Assembly (NCBI RefSeq): GCF_030272615.1
Contig: NC_081415.1
Coordinates: forward strand, 417,352,757-417,414,756
Direction of reading: 5' to 3'
Length of the DNA: 62,000 bases
Origin: Cryptomeria japonica
Lineage: Eukaryota > Streptophyta > Pinopsida > Cupressales > Cupressaceae
The notes under the pieces were generated by a model. The model searched no databases. It saw only the letters and a program-made list of their open reading frames with translations, and was not told where the DNA came from. Within the stretch, counting starts at the first letter, position 1. Each line of letters begins with the position of its first letter. This document shows positions 46,311-57,260 of this stretch, one piece after another. Position numbers and translations under genes: made by a program.

Positions 46311-47575
46311 GAATATGAGTCTATTGCTAATAAAGCCTTATTGCCTTCTTGATTTATGGGTTTATTCGAATCATGTTTGTATCCCTGTAACTAGATGCAA
46401 AATTTATTTAAAGCTATCACTTCTCCATTGAGACCTTTGTAGCACAAAAAAAATCATTTTCTATTTAGCCTACCAATTGACCTCGTGTAATTTTAAAAAT
46501 TAAATCAAGAAATCCACTTCATGTATTGCACAAATGTATACAAAAAATAGACCAAAAAATTCCTAATTAAACTTTTTTTGCATACCCATTCCACACCAAG
46601 GTGCAATTGCTAGTTGGTAGGGGAGAGGAGACAATACATGCATGAGGTCCTAAACATGCTATAGTACGTGGGTGGGTGGTTAGGGTCCCATTGAGGCGCA
46701 CCTAATCAACCAGTACATGTTCCCTTTTTGACCAATACTCAAATTATTTAAACCCAACTATGAATCAACATTAATTTGGCCACATTTCAGTTAATCTTTG
46801 ATTGAAATATATATGTATATAATTATAAAATCAAGTACCAAACAAAATAGTCAAACACATACAACTATATCATTCACTAGTTGTTCATAACAATGACAGA
46901 TTTTGATGTGCACATCAGTGTGCCCTATGAAAAAATTATGTGTTCTCACATGAACAAAATGTAAAGATATTATTTACACTCATCTGAGGCATACCACCCT
47001 ACTTACAAACCAAAGTCCCAAAAATAGACTATCATGTAAAAGACCATTGACACAAAGTAGGACCACCATAGGTAACTGAACCCTACAACTAAGACCACAT
47101 ATGCCTACAATTTGATGTCCAATTCCACACTTATTTGGGCCCTATGTATCATTTGGATATCTCTACAACACACCAACTACTCACCTCAATGCACATCTAC
47201 TAGTCACTTCACCACCTCTCCCACTTGCATCCACATCAAAAATTGCACAAGGCCACCATTTTCCACTAAAAAGCAATCAACATAGACATAAATGATGATA
47301 TCAAATGGGCACTGCAAATGAAATCTAGATTCAAAATTTGAAATGGCAAGAGTACATACATTAGAAAGGCCAAACAAACAAGTATTACATTTAAAGCATA
47401 CAAGTAGCAATGAAACTATATCATTTGAAGCACAAAGAAGAAACAAAAGGCATTGAAGAGGAGAAGGAACACATGAAAGACATCAAATAATTTGAAGAAG
47501 TCACAATAAGCATCCAAGTATTTATCTTCTTCCAAATAATAACTGTTCTTATTGTTAAACCCTTTCTTTCCCCTT
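46311..47575. other. Intergenic block without recognised genes
   Basis: No coding or structural signal that I can name. The reverse-strand ORF at 47446-47204 has no family features. Confidence 0.45.
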
Positions 47576-48500
47576 AAACCCTTATTGTTTTACATCATCA
47601 TGATTTATTTTTTGCTTCATTTCCATTTTCTTTCTTAGTTCGCTTCATCCATTACTTACTTTTTCACTTAACTACTCACAATATTCATTTTTCTTACTTA
47701 CCCATGGTTTATTTAGTGCCTTAAACCATAGTTGTTCCAAGGAAATGTTCATTGTAGATGTTATATCCATTTTCTAAACCTTAATTGTTTTCAAGTTTTG
47801 ATGTTATTTCCTATACATTAATTGCATATTCCATTGTTTCCTTCAATTTCATGTACAATATATGCCTACCCTTACTATTTTACATCCTAATGATTCATTT
47901 AGTTCCCTTCACCTAATACTTTCTGTTTCATTTTGTTCCCTTCAACTTAAAAAATTAAGGCCTTAATTTTCTTAATTGGTGATGGTTTATTTAGTGCATT
48001 TAACATTTGTTGTTTCATTTGTACCAAATCCTATGTATGTTCATTATATTTTCTGTTCTTAAGTTTCCCTTACTATTTTCATCATTTCATGTTTTGATGT
48101 TTATTCAAATATGTTCATTTGATGTTCTATTGTTTCCTTCCTCTTCATTTCCTTTTCAGTTTTACAAACCCTTATATTTTTACAACCTCATGTTTATTGA
48201 CATCCTTCTTCCCTTTTTGTTTCACACCCTTAACATTTTATAGTCTCTTTACTTAGTCATGGCTTATTTTTTACTCACTCTTTCAATGAAATGTCGGGTT
48301 TATTGTTTCCTTCATGTTTAGTTTATTTTCAATTCTTCGAACCCTTATTGTTTTCATGTTTTGATATTCATTCCAATATGTCCCTTTGATGTTATCTCAT
48401 TTCCTTTTTGTTCATTTCCTTTACAGATTTACAAACCCTTACTATTTTACATCCTCATGGTTTATTTGCCTCCTTCATCCCTTTTTATTTTAGATCCTCA
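47576..48500. repeat. Degenerate tandem repeat, period about 270-300 bp
   Basis: A core resembling ACCCTTACTATTTTACATC then CTCATGGTTTATTT recurs at about 47579, 47869, 48169 and 48436. Each is preceded by similar TTCCATTGTTTCCTTC-type sequence. The copies are diverged and carry indels. Confidence 0.65.
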
Positions 48501-48599
48501 TGGTTTAAAATTCATAGCAGTTACTCATAATTGTTAATTGTGCCATTTTATAGTTACCATACTCAACCATACTGTTTCTAATTACTATCTATAGATGAA

Positions 48600-50100
48600 C
48601 TAGGGAGATCAAAGGAGGAATCCTTATATAAAGAAAAGAGGATTAAAAAGGTGGCCTAGCTATAAAAGAGGAGTCAAATTCCCCCAAGACATTGAAGATG
48701 CAAATCGAATAATGATAAATCTACAACCTGTAGCATTGGCAGGGGAGGATATTTCATCTTAGAGGCCACCAATAGTTAAGTTGCCATAGAAGTGATGGTC
48801 TGTAGGTGACATGAAAGGGGCACTAAAAGATGTCGAGGAAAATGACATGTATGTCAGGGAAACATCGGAAAAATGGAGCATCCCAACAACCATACTATCC
48901 AATGGATAGGTGGTCTCATAAACACCTTGAAGAAAGGTCCTCCAATAATCCTCACTAGTCATGAAGAGGATCTAATTTTAGAATGGTGTGAGGAGATGGT
49001 ATTGGTTTGACATGGAATGTAGATTGTCAATTTGAAGGCAGAAGTTACTCAAATTTGCGAAACTAGATCCAACCCTTTCAAGAATGGGCTTCCTAGGAAG
49101 TCTTGGTGGTCGGGTTTTAAGGGCCAATATTCAAAACTCAATTTGTGGACTACTGAAGAGATAGATAGAGGTAGGGCACTAAACCTTAGACCTATTATTG
49201 TCTCTTATTTCTATGAGATACTATCAAAAGCATATTTTGCAAATCCATATGGTGCTGCTCACATATGGAATTGCGATGAAACAAGTGTCCAAGCGGGTAG
49301 AAATGGGGCCACAAGGGCGATGGATAGAAGAGGAAGTAGGATCATCTCCTACATTAGTCCTAAGAGTCAATAATGGATTACCATTCTATGTTGTGTTAAT
49401 GTTGCTAGCTAGAGTATTCTAGGGTTCTACTTGTTTAAGGGGAAGAGAAAATTACAAAATTACATCTCTAAGTGCGAACCAGACACTTGCATGGAATCTC
49501 AACCACATGCTCACATGCTTGGATGAGAAAGGAACTCTTCCTAAATTGGCTGCACCATATTGTGCCAGGGGGTTTCTCAACCACCAACATACACTTTCTC
49601 ATCTTCGATGGTCATGGAAGTCATGTTGTACTCACAACCATCCACGAGGCAAGAATGCTAGGCTTTGATCTACTAACATTGTGGACTCACACATCTCATA
49701 GACTACAACCCCTCTATGTTAGCATCTTTTCTCCTTTCAAAACATACTTAAACAATAAATGAGCATCATGGTTGGCAAGATTCCCCAATGTAGAAATCAG
49801 GAGGGTAGAACTTGTTGAACTAGGCAACAAATCATTGTCAAAAGCACTGATGGTCTCAAACATAAAAGAGAGATTCAAGAGGATTGGGATATGGCCCCTT
49901 AATCCCCATGCACTCATTAAAGAATTGTAGCCTAACAACATGTTTAAAATTAATGATGGTGATAAAGCTTTTGTAGTGCAAAACATACTTAGCCTATTAG
50001 GCGTTGATGTTTCAACAAAATAGGTTGCGAAAAACATTGCTCACAACTATCAAATTGAATCATATGCACAAATAGATACCAATGAACCACCTTAAAAAAT
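48600..50100 (+). pseudogene. Pogo-like transposase (HTH plus DDE_1), decayed
   Basis: Read through frame changes. An N-terminal helix-turn-helix of psq type comes first (MKGALKDVEENDMYVRETSE, near 48811-48890), then a CENP-B-like region with PRKSWWSGFKGQYSKLNLW (49092-49150). The DDE_1 core follows, with its first catalytic Asp in IWNCDETSVQAGRNGATRA (near 49270), a second in FLIFDGHGSHV (near 49600), and HRLQPLYVSIFSPFKTYL (near 49700), where relatives have an Asp after QPL but this copy has Tyr. Such enzymes cut and paste pogo/Tc1-mariner elements. Stops and frameshifts make it inactive. Confidence 0.85.
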
Positions 50101-50840
50101 GGTCAAAAGTTGGGTTGACAATAGTGGGGATAGTGTTAGTCCCCTCTAAGCCAATACCAGCTTCTTGGGTAGTAAAAGGTGCCATGAATCTAGGTATTGA
50201 CAATGAGGGCCAAGATGAATAGGGGACTTTTAGTTTCCCATCACCACCACCAACCCTACCATATGAGACGGTGCATTACTGTGTTGATTGTGCCTTTGAT
50301 GCAAAATGTACAAAAGATTTAGAAGTAGGTGCCAATGACATGGAGACCAATGTAGGCTCCCAAGATAGTGACTCACAAACTTCTCAATCAGACCCATTAA
50401 TCAACAGATTCTTAAAACTCCTTGTGCACATTTTCAACCAAAAACATTGGAAGGGGGATGATGTTGGTATCTGGTTGAGCCTCCAATCCCAGTTATTAAC
50501 ATTAGATGACTACATGAACCTTGCAATGGAATAGGAGAAAAGGAAGAAGATTGAGGATATCAAAATATGAAAGAAAGAACAAATTAGAGAGAATAAGGGA
50601 ACTCATCTTTTGGCAAAGGAACTAAAGGAACATGAAAAAATAGAAAGGGAAAATGCACGTCAAGAAAATGAAAAGCAAAGAGAGCAACAAAAGAGGGAAA
50701 ATGAGGCCAATAAAGAGTAAGAGAAGGAACTAAAGGAACATGAGGTGGAGGAAAGGGCCATCAAGGATAAGGCAAGGGATTTTTCAAGGAAAAGGCAGTT
50801 GACCAATACATCAACTCCTACCACTTGCTTGCTTGAAAAC
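50101..50840 (+). pseudogene. C-terminal part of the pogo-like protein
   Basis: Continues the transposase region with an acidic, Ser/Gln-rich segment (50271-50534; NVGSQDSDSQTSQSDP). A strongly charged Glu/Lys/Arg run (50530-50800) with heptad-like coiled-coil character follows, ending near KRQLTNTSTPTTC. Several stops interrupt it. Its link to the transposase rests on position and on the absence of any other gene start. Confidence 0.55.
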
Positions 50841-52543
50841 CATGGTATGTGGCAGATATGATTAACATAAACATCCCAAATTTTACACATGCAATGAGCT
50901 GTCCATCTGGCTCATTACCCCTTGAATTATTTAGTCCTATGATTTTTGTTGCAAGTGTCCCACCGTCGATTATGAGAAGTGCATATTGCACACCAACTCC
51001 AAGTCAAGTTAGTATCAGTGGTTATGTAATTCCAACCCTAAGTCAAGTGACTAGCACTCAACTACCAACATTAGGGGATGGGAACATGGTTCCCATTACA
51101 TCCTCAAGGGTTCAACCTTCATCACCCACTACTCCTTTTCCTATTTGAATGGATTGATTTATACCGTGGATAGTGGATAATGGATCTATCCTTATTGTTT
51201 TTGGTTCTATGACTTATAGTAGTGGATGTGAGTTGTATCAACTGAAATCAATACTGTAAAATTTATGTCATAGTTGGTTTGTTTTGGTTTAGTTAATTTA
51301 TATCATGAACAATGGACTATGAATGTTTACTTATTTTTAATGGTTTTATGAGTTATAGTAGAATATGTGAACTGCCATCAAGCCATTTCAATATTGTATA
51401 TATGTGTCTTCAATACTGCAATCATGCAAATAATGTGTTATGAATGCTGCATTAATGGTTTTACGTGTTATCAATAATGCAATACAACAATAATGTAACA
51501 TCAATATTGCAATGTAGAAATTATGTGTTACCAGTACTACAGTATTGCAATAATGCAACATCAATATTGCAATGTGGAAATTATGTGTTACCAATACTGC
51601 AATACTACAATAGTGCAATATTGTCTTATCAATATAGCAATAATGCATGGCCACCTTATTCACCAACTTTCCTATGTTTAATACTCGCCACCACCCTACA
51701 TTCCTTCTGCCACTCACATTAACTCTATGTCACTTCTTCTTACTACCATTGTATAGCTCAACTTTCTCGATCACAAAGGCATTGAATGCACTTATTTTGA
51801 GACCTTTCTATGCTAACTTTCCTTCAAGTTTCTCCCACTTCTTGTCAATTCTTGAACACATTACAGAGCATAACATGTTCACCTAGCATATCAGAACATG
51901 CTTGCATTGGGTACAACTCTCCCTTCAACCTCGAGGATGGCTACTGCTCTCCAATCCACCATCAATCAATAGTGCAACAAGAACACAACCATTTGAAGGT
52001 CTTTTGGTGTTGATTTATGTTTCATAGCTCAACCATTCACTTTGAATAGTTGAGTGCAGGACAATTCAACAACAAAAGGGTTTCATATAGTAGCACACCC
52101 TCATTTCTAAGACCAAATATCAGGGTGGACTATGATTTTGTATAAGAGACAAATTTAGTTGGCAATGTTGTCTGAACGTGTATAAGTGCGATTGATATCA
52201 ATTACACTTAGCATGTTTAGGGCATCATGCACATATTGAACCCACTCCCCTAGGAATTTGCAAGCCATGTCTATACAATGATATGAAATATTTAAATATC
52301 ACTTTTCTACAACACTTAGCACTTGTACACAACAATGAACACCAAGATGAACACTCACCTTAAACATTGCCAAATTACAATATACATATACCTGACACCC
52401 AAAAACAGTTATAGGACACAACCTTAAACATGGATTGAAAGTGAAATATTTTAATTCATGATGCCATTCTGCAAACCTTCATAAATTAAGCTTTTAACAT
52501 AGAGAATCTAGAATTGGGATTTTTTTAGATGGTCTGTGATGTC
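50841..52543. other. Flank between pogo remnant and element L
   Basis: No gene is recognised. It contains the 60-bp tandem repeats listed separately. The terminal repeats of the pogo element could not be located. Confidence 0.4.
51421..51630. repeat. 60-bp tandem repeat
   Basis: Two clear copies at 51501-51560 and 51561-51620 share ATCAATATTGCAATGT and AAATTATGTGTTACCA. Weaker copies flank them on the left (51421-51500). Confidence 0.82.
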
Positions 52544-55452
52544 TGTAAGGCCTTCCCCAAACCAAGCTTTGATTAACTTAGTTGACCTTGTTCGACCCTA
52601 TTTATAAATGCTATATAATACAATAGAATGGACTGTGTCAGACCGATAGATTTGTGAGAAAAGAAATTGAACCAAGTTATAGAGTTATTTCACTCGGTGG
52701 TGTATACTTCGATGTATTATGGATTTGAAATCCTAAAAGATCCATTGATTGGATAATCTTGATTTAATGTATGTCAGCTATGTCTGGATTTTTGAACTTA
52801 TATGATTCCATGAATTGGATAACATTGATGAATGTTGATGCTTCATTTATATGCTTTATGATATAGAACTCTATATGATTCTAGAATAGGACAAATTGGA
52901 AATGATGTATGTCATTATTGGATTTGGAAGACTGTATGATGATGATAGAATTAGGATGTATGTTTTATGTGTGGATCAAAATTATGAGAATTATGATAAT
53001 TACTTATGTGGATATGAGATATATTGAATTGTTCAAATGTAAATTATATGTGATGTGTTTGATGTGTATTCTAATTCATGTGCTTAATATTATACAAGGT
53101 TATTGGAAATTACTAATGTGCATTGAGTGGCGTAGGAAAAGATATCCATGTGACCATGGAAATATTATGGAGAACCAAACCTAGACCTATGTATGTTCGT
53201 AAAGCCAGGGTTTGTCTATTTGTAGAGACAACACCCCGTTTGTGTTATATTTTATTCGTAATAGTAAATGATGCATGTGTGTTAAGTGTTATTTAATTGA
53301 TTTATGTAAAATCCACAAGAGATGATTTCATGTATAAATTTGTAAAAGTATTTTCTTTGTGTCACTTGACACATGTGTGGATTTATGTTTGAATTTTTAA
53401 ATTTGTCTCTTGGTGGGAATTGTTTAACTATAGCTTTTTCAATTAATGTAATGAGATTCCATAAATGCCTTTGGTAAAGAATCTTTGGGATGGTCAACAT
53501 AGGTTTGACCCGAAAATAAACTTCAGAGGGGTTAAAAAAGGGTTAAATGGACACCTAGGGGTAGTTTAATAGGGTTTCCTAAAGCCCATAAGGTATACCT
53601 AAGGGTTAGGGGTAATTTAAGGCAAGTTTCTACTCCCATGTGACCTTTTAGACACCCTAAAAAGTGACTTTTTTAAGTTGTGCGAAAATTGAAATTAGAA
53701 GACTTGAACCTAGTTGTAAACCTTCCTTTTCGAATGAGAGTTCCCTTTCCCATTTTACCTTACCTTCCTTTTTAGTTTTTAGAAACTTGTGAGAACTCTC
53801 ACAATGGGCTTCTTAAGCAAGAATTAGAAAATTTGTGGGTAATCACCCACTCTCCATTTTTGGAGACAAAAGAATTCTGAAAAGAATAAGCTAGATTTTT
53901 GGATTGAGAATTTTGGGCTAAGGGTAGAAAGGGAAGAACCATGGAATTGGGCTGCTCATCCTCAACAAAACTAGCATACCTTTGGGCAGATTAAGGCTGG
54001 TTGTATCTTTCTTATAATGGTTTTCTTATTGCATGTGTTTTGAAAGTAATGTTTGTGTAAAAGACTAGTTTCCGTACATGTTCTCTTGGAAATTTATTTG
54101 GTATTTTGTGTTTATACATTGTATGTGTTTTTGGGGAGTCATCAATACCTCTTACTCTTGGGAGAGAGGAGGATCTTATGGGTGGTAGAAGTGGCAGCCC
54201 TTGAGTGAGAGACTCTCGTTATGAGAGTGATCACAAGGGATTCTATGTGACCCTTGCCGCATGACTTGTTTATGCATTGGGGGTCATAAGGAGGGAAATA
54301 ATGCATGAATGCCTTGGGGGGCATAAGGAATGTGGGGTTGTTACACTTGATGTATTTTGTTTGCCATGAGGTGGCTATATGTTTTACCATGCAGTCTGCT
54401 CAGGGTACTTGGTCCACTACCACCCTTGAAAAGACATCACATTTTGTGGTGCAGCATAGCCTGGGTTGGGAATGTGATTGTGGTTGGTTTCCCTTGTTTA
54501 TTTGAGTTTGCATGTGTGTTACCTGTCTAGGGCTTGGTTCTCCGAGCTTGAGGGTGGTTACTAGTTAGCCTAGGCTAGGAGGTGAGCACTCCATGGTCAT
54601 AGTATTGATTTATTTGCAGGTTGTTGAAAGGAAAGAAAGGACAAGTATAAGTTGTTGTTTTAATTGTTTGCATAAAAAGATTTGGAAATGGAGTAATTGA
54701 TATTATAAGTGCAGAAATGTAAAAGGAAACTATATGTTGTACCCATTTAGTAAAGAAGATGTATCTAATTTAATTGAAGTCCTCATTCAATAGGAATGAG
54801 GGACTAGTTTGGGTATTTCACCCTCTTGTAATAATGTCTATATTGGATTCTAAAAATGCCTTAAATAAATGCATTATTTCTGTTGATTTAACATTGTATA
54901 AATGAAAAGATTATGCTGAATATCAGTTTACATTTTTCTTAAAATTTTAAAGCTTGCATGCATATTTATTCTGAAGATAAATATCAGACTATTTTCTATA
55001 CATATCTCTAAGTTTTAAATTAATTAATAAAACATTTACTTGCTGTTAAAATTATTGAATTCCGCCATTTATATAAATGTTGTTTAAATTATTGAATGCT
55101 GTAAATTACTTAATTATAGAAAATAAAATCTAACAATTAAATGGACTAATTGATTTAAAATAATTTCATATTTCTATAGTTGCTGCTTATTTCATTAAAA
55201 TTTGTCATTTGGATAGTTGTTGTAAAATTATCAGACTCTGACATTTATTTAATGCAAAAATAAATTATATAGTTAATCAGATTTAATGGGTATGAATAAA
55301 TTCTAAAAATGTCATTCTTAGTATATCTAATGTTGTTAATTCTTAATTCTTATAGAAAGAAAACCTATATTTAGTTAGTCTATTCATTCCCTATAGAAAC
55401 TAAGAAATTAATGAGAATTCCAAAACATAAGCATATAAATAGATATATATCC

Positions 55453-55455
<3 letters not shown>

Positions 55456-55533
<78 letters not shown>

Positions 55534-55572
55534 CACACACACACACATACACACAAACACATATATATATAT
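55456..55572. repeat. (TA)n and (CA)n microsatellite
   Basis: A long TA run (about 55456-55528) passes into an ACACAC run (about 55529-55560). Confidence 0.95.
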
Positions 55573-55662
55573 ATGTTATTCTATTTTTAATTTTTTTTTT
55601 TTTAAAGTATTAAAAAAAATAAATAAATAAATAAAACAAAAATAAAAGGGGGTTTGATCGAG

Positions 55663-55855
55663 CCACTGTGCTAATCACAGTGGTTAGCGGAAGGGCCAAA
55701 CCACTGTGCTTAGCACAGTGGACGGCGTGGCCGGGAGCCGCCACTATGGGTGACCATAGTGGGCGGCGCCACTGTGGCGTCCCATAGTGGACGGCCCAAG
55801 GGCCGCCACTGTGGGCATCCACAGTGGTCGCCATCACCATGGGAGTCCACAGTGA
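55663..55855. repeat. Row of six hairpins in a GC-rich island of the L LTR
   Basis: Consecutive inverted repeats of 21-22 bases occur at 55663-55683, 55701-55721, 55741-55762, 55769-55790, 55806-55827 and 55834-55855. Arms are of the type CCACTGTG/CACAGTGG or CCACTATGG/CCATAGTGG with 3-5 base loops. The fourth has one wobble pair and the sixth is partly mismatched. Confidence 0.88.
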
Positions 55856-55982
55856 GCGGTGCCCCTCGGGGTCACCACGGCTTGCCTTCCCTGCACCTGC
55901 ATTAAACCCCTTCTGCAGGACAAGGTCGCCGCTCATAGCCCTACAAAAAAAAAAAATCGACTTGCAAATAAAAAAAATATAA

Positions 55983-56006
55983 AACCCTAGCCGGTTAAGG
56001 CTAGGG
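55983..56006. repeat. Perfect hairpin ACCCTAGCC/GGCTAGGGT
   Basis: A 9-bp perfect stem with the 6-base loop GGTTAA, about 130 bp after the hairpin row. Confidence 0.88.
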
Positions 56007-56130
56007 TATTATGGACAATGAGGAATGAATGAATTTAAAAAAAAAGGGGGCTCTATGTTTCTATTAATAACATTAGGGTTTTTCATGGTTGCTTATATAA
56101 TGGGCATTATATTTAAAGTGTAAATATATA

Positions 56131-56136
56131 TATGTA

Positions 56137-56227
<91 letters not shown>

Positions 56228-56256
56228 TTATATATATATATATATATATATATGTA

Positions 56257-56325
<69 letters not shown>
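56131..56325. repeat. Compound (TA)n microsatellite with TGTACT interruptions
   Basis: TA runs are interrupted four times by the same TATGTACTTATA unit (first at about 56132), showing expansion of a compound unit. ORFs here are artefacts. Confidence 0.93.
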
Positions 56326-56329
<4 letters not shown>

Positions 56330-57239
56330 AGACATAGAGAGAGCTATAACATGAGCAAAGTTGGGTAATGTGTTAATAATTCTGGTTAAGGGAAATATAT
56401 ACAATTTAATTATATATATTAAAAAGTTTTATAATTTGTTATTCATATTAATGTTATTTAAATTTAAAAATATTTATTAATAAGGTAGCTTAAGGGCAAG
56501 TGGTAGGTCTATTATTTTATTAGTGATTTAATTTTGTTAAAAATATGTTTTGTTGTAAGCATAAGGTTACATTAAAATTAAAAAAAAAGGGGTTTTAGAT
56601 TTTATTATTATTTTAGAGTTTAACCTAAATATAGATTTTAGAGATTAAACTTATGAGACAAATTCCGTTATGTATTTAATTGACATTCATAAACTAAGTG
56701 TCAGAACTAATTTAATTAGTTCCAAAAAAAAAACAATTAATGACTAATGGAGATTAATTATAACTTCATCAAATATTTTAGAGAATTTCGATTTAATCAA
56801 TCTATTGACTAAATTGGATGAGATAATAAATTAACTTATTTAGTATTCCACATTTAAATTAAATTATTAAGAAAGGAAGTATTAACAAGATGATGGGAAC
56901 TTGATATTTATTAAATAATTGGTATCGGACCAAGCAATTTTATTAATGTCTATTTAGTGGAAATGGATCTAATTAAGTACTAATAGACGCAACTGAAATG
57001 TAAGGACTTTTGAGTGAAATTATTATTACTCTTATAACATTTATTCATTCCACTTGTTAATAGGAATTGTCATGATAGTTTTTAATATCATTTAAGATAT
57101 CGCTTGGAACAACTTGTTAAGAGGTCTCAACTAGTTAAGCATTGGTTGCATGTAACTTTAGTGTTTTAAAAATTAAGTGTTTAAAAAAAAATAAAAATTT
57201 GTCATCTGTGTTTTGCCCAAAAGTTTGGGCATGACATTT

Positions 57240-57260
57240 TGGTATTAGAGCCCTAGGTTC
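57240..57260 (+). promoter_or_regulatory. Element L primer-binding site
   Basis: TGGTATTAGAGCCCTAGGTT matches the plant initiator tRNA-Met primer site with one change in the core (TGGTATCAGAGCC) and defines the LTR end. Confidence 0.82.

Larger units (their letters stand above)
52544..57236 (+). repeat. Element L 5' LTR, about 4.7 kb
   Basis: Left end TGTAAGG, right end GGGCATGACA, directly followed by TTT and the primer site. Its first 1124 bases align with 60877-62000 without indels; the rest of the second LTR is outside the window. It holds two (TA)n arrays, a GC-rich hairpin island and no gene. The short ORFs at 52909-53184 and 61242-61517 are identical because they lie in the two LTR copies. 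Confidence 0.8.

Noticed and set aside
52909-53184. 91-codon ORF perfectly duplicated at 61242-61517, tempting as a conserved gene
   Set aside because: The identity is explained by the two LTR copies of element L; no family feature or codon pattern supports coding.
55610-55936. Minus-strand ORF of 108 codons rich in Trp, Gly and His
   Set aside because: It is a by-product of the GC-rich hairpin row and lacks any protein family feature.
56132-56368. Long Tyr/Ile ORF
   Set aside because: Pure (TA)n microsatellite translation.
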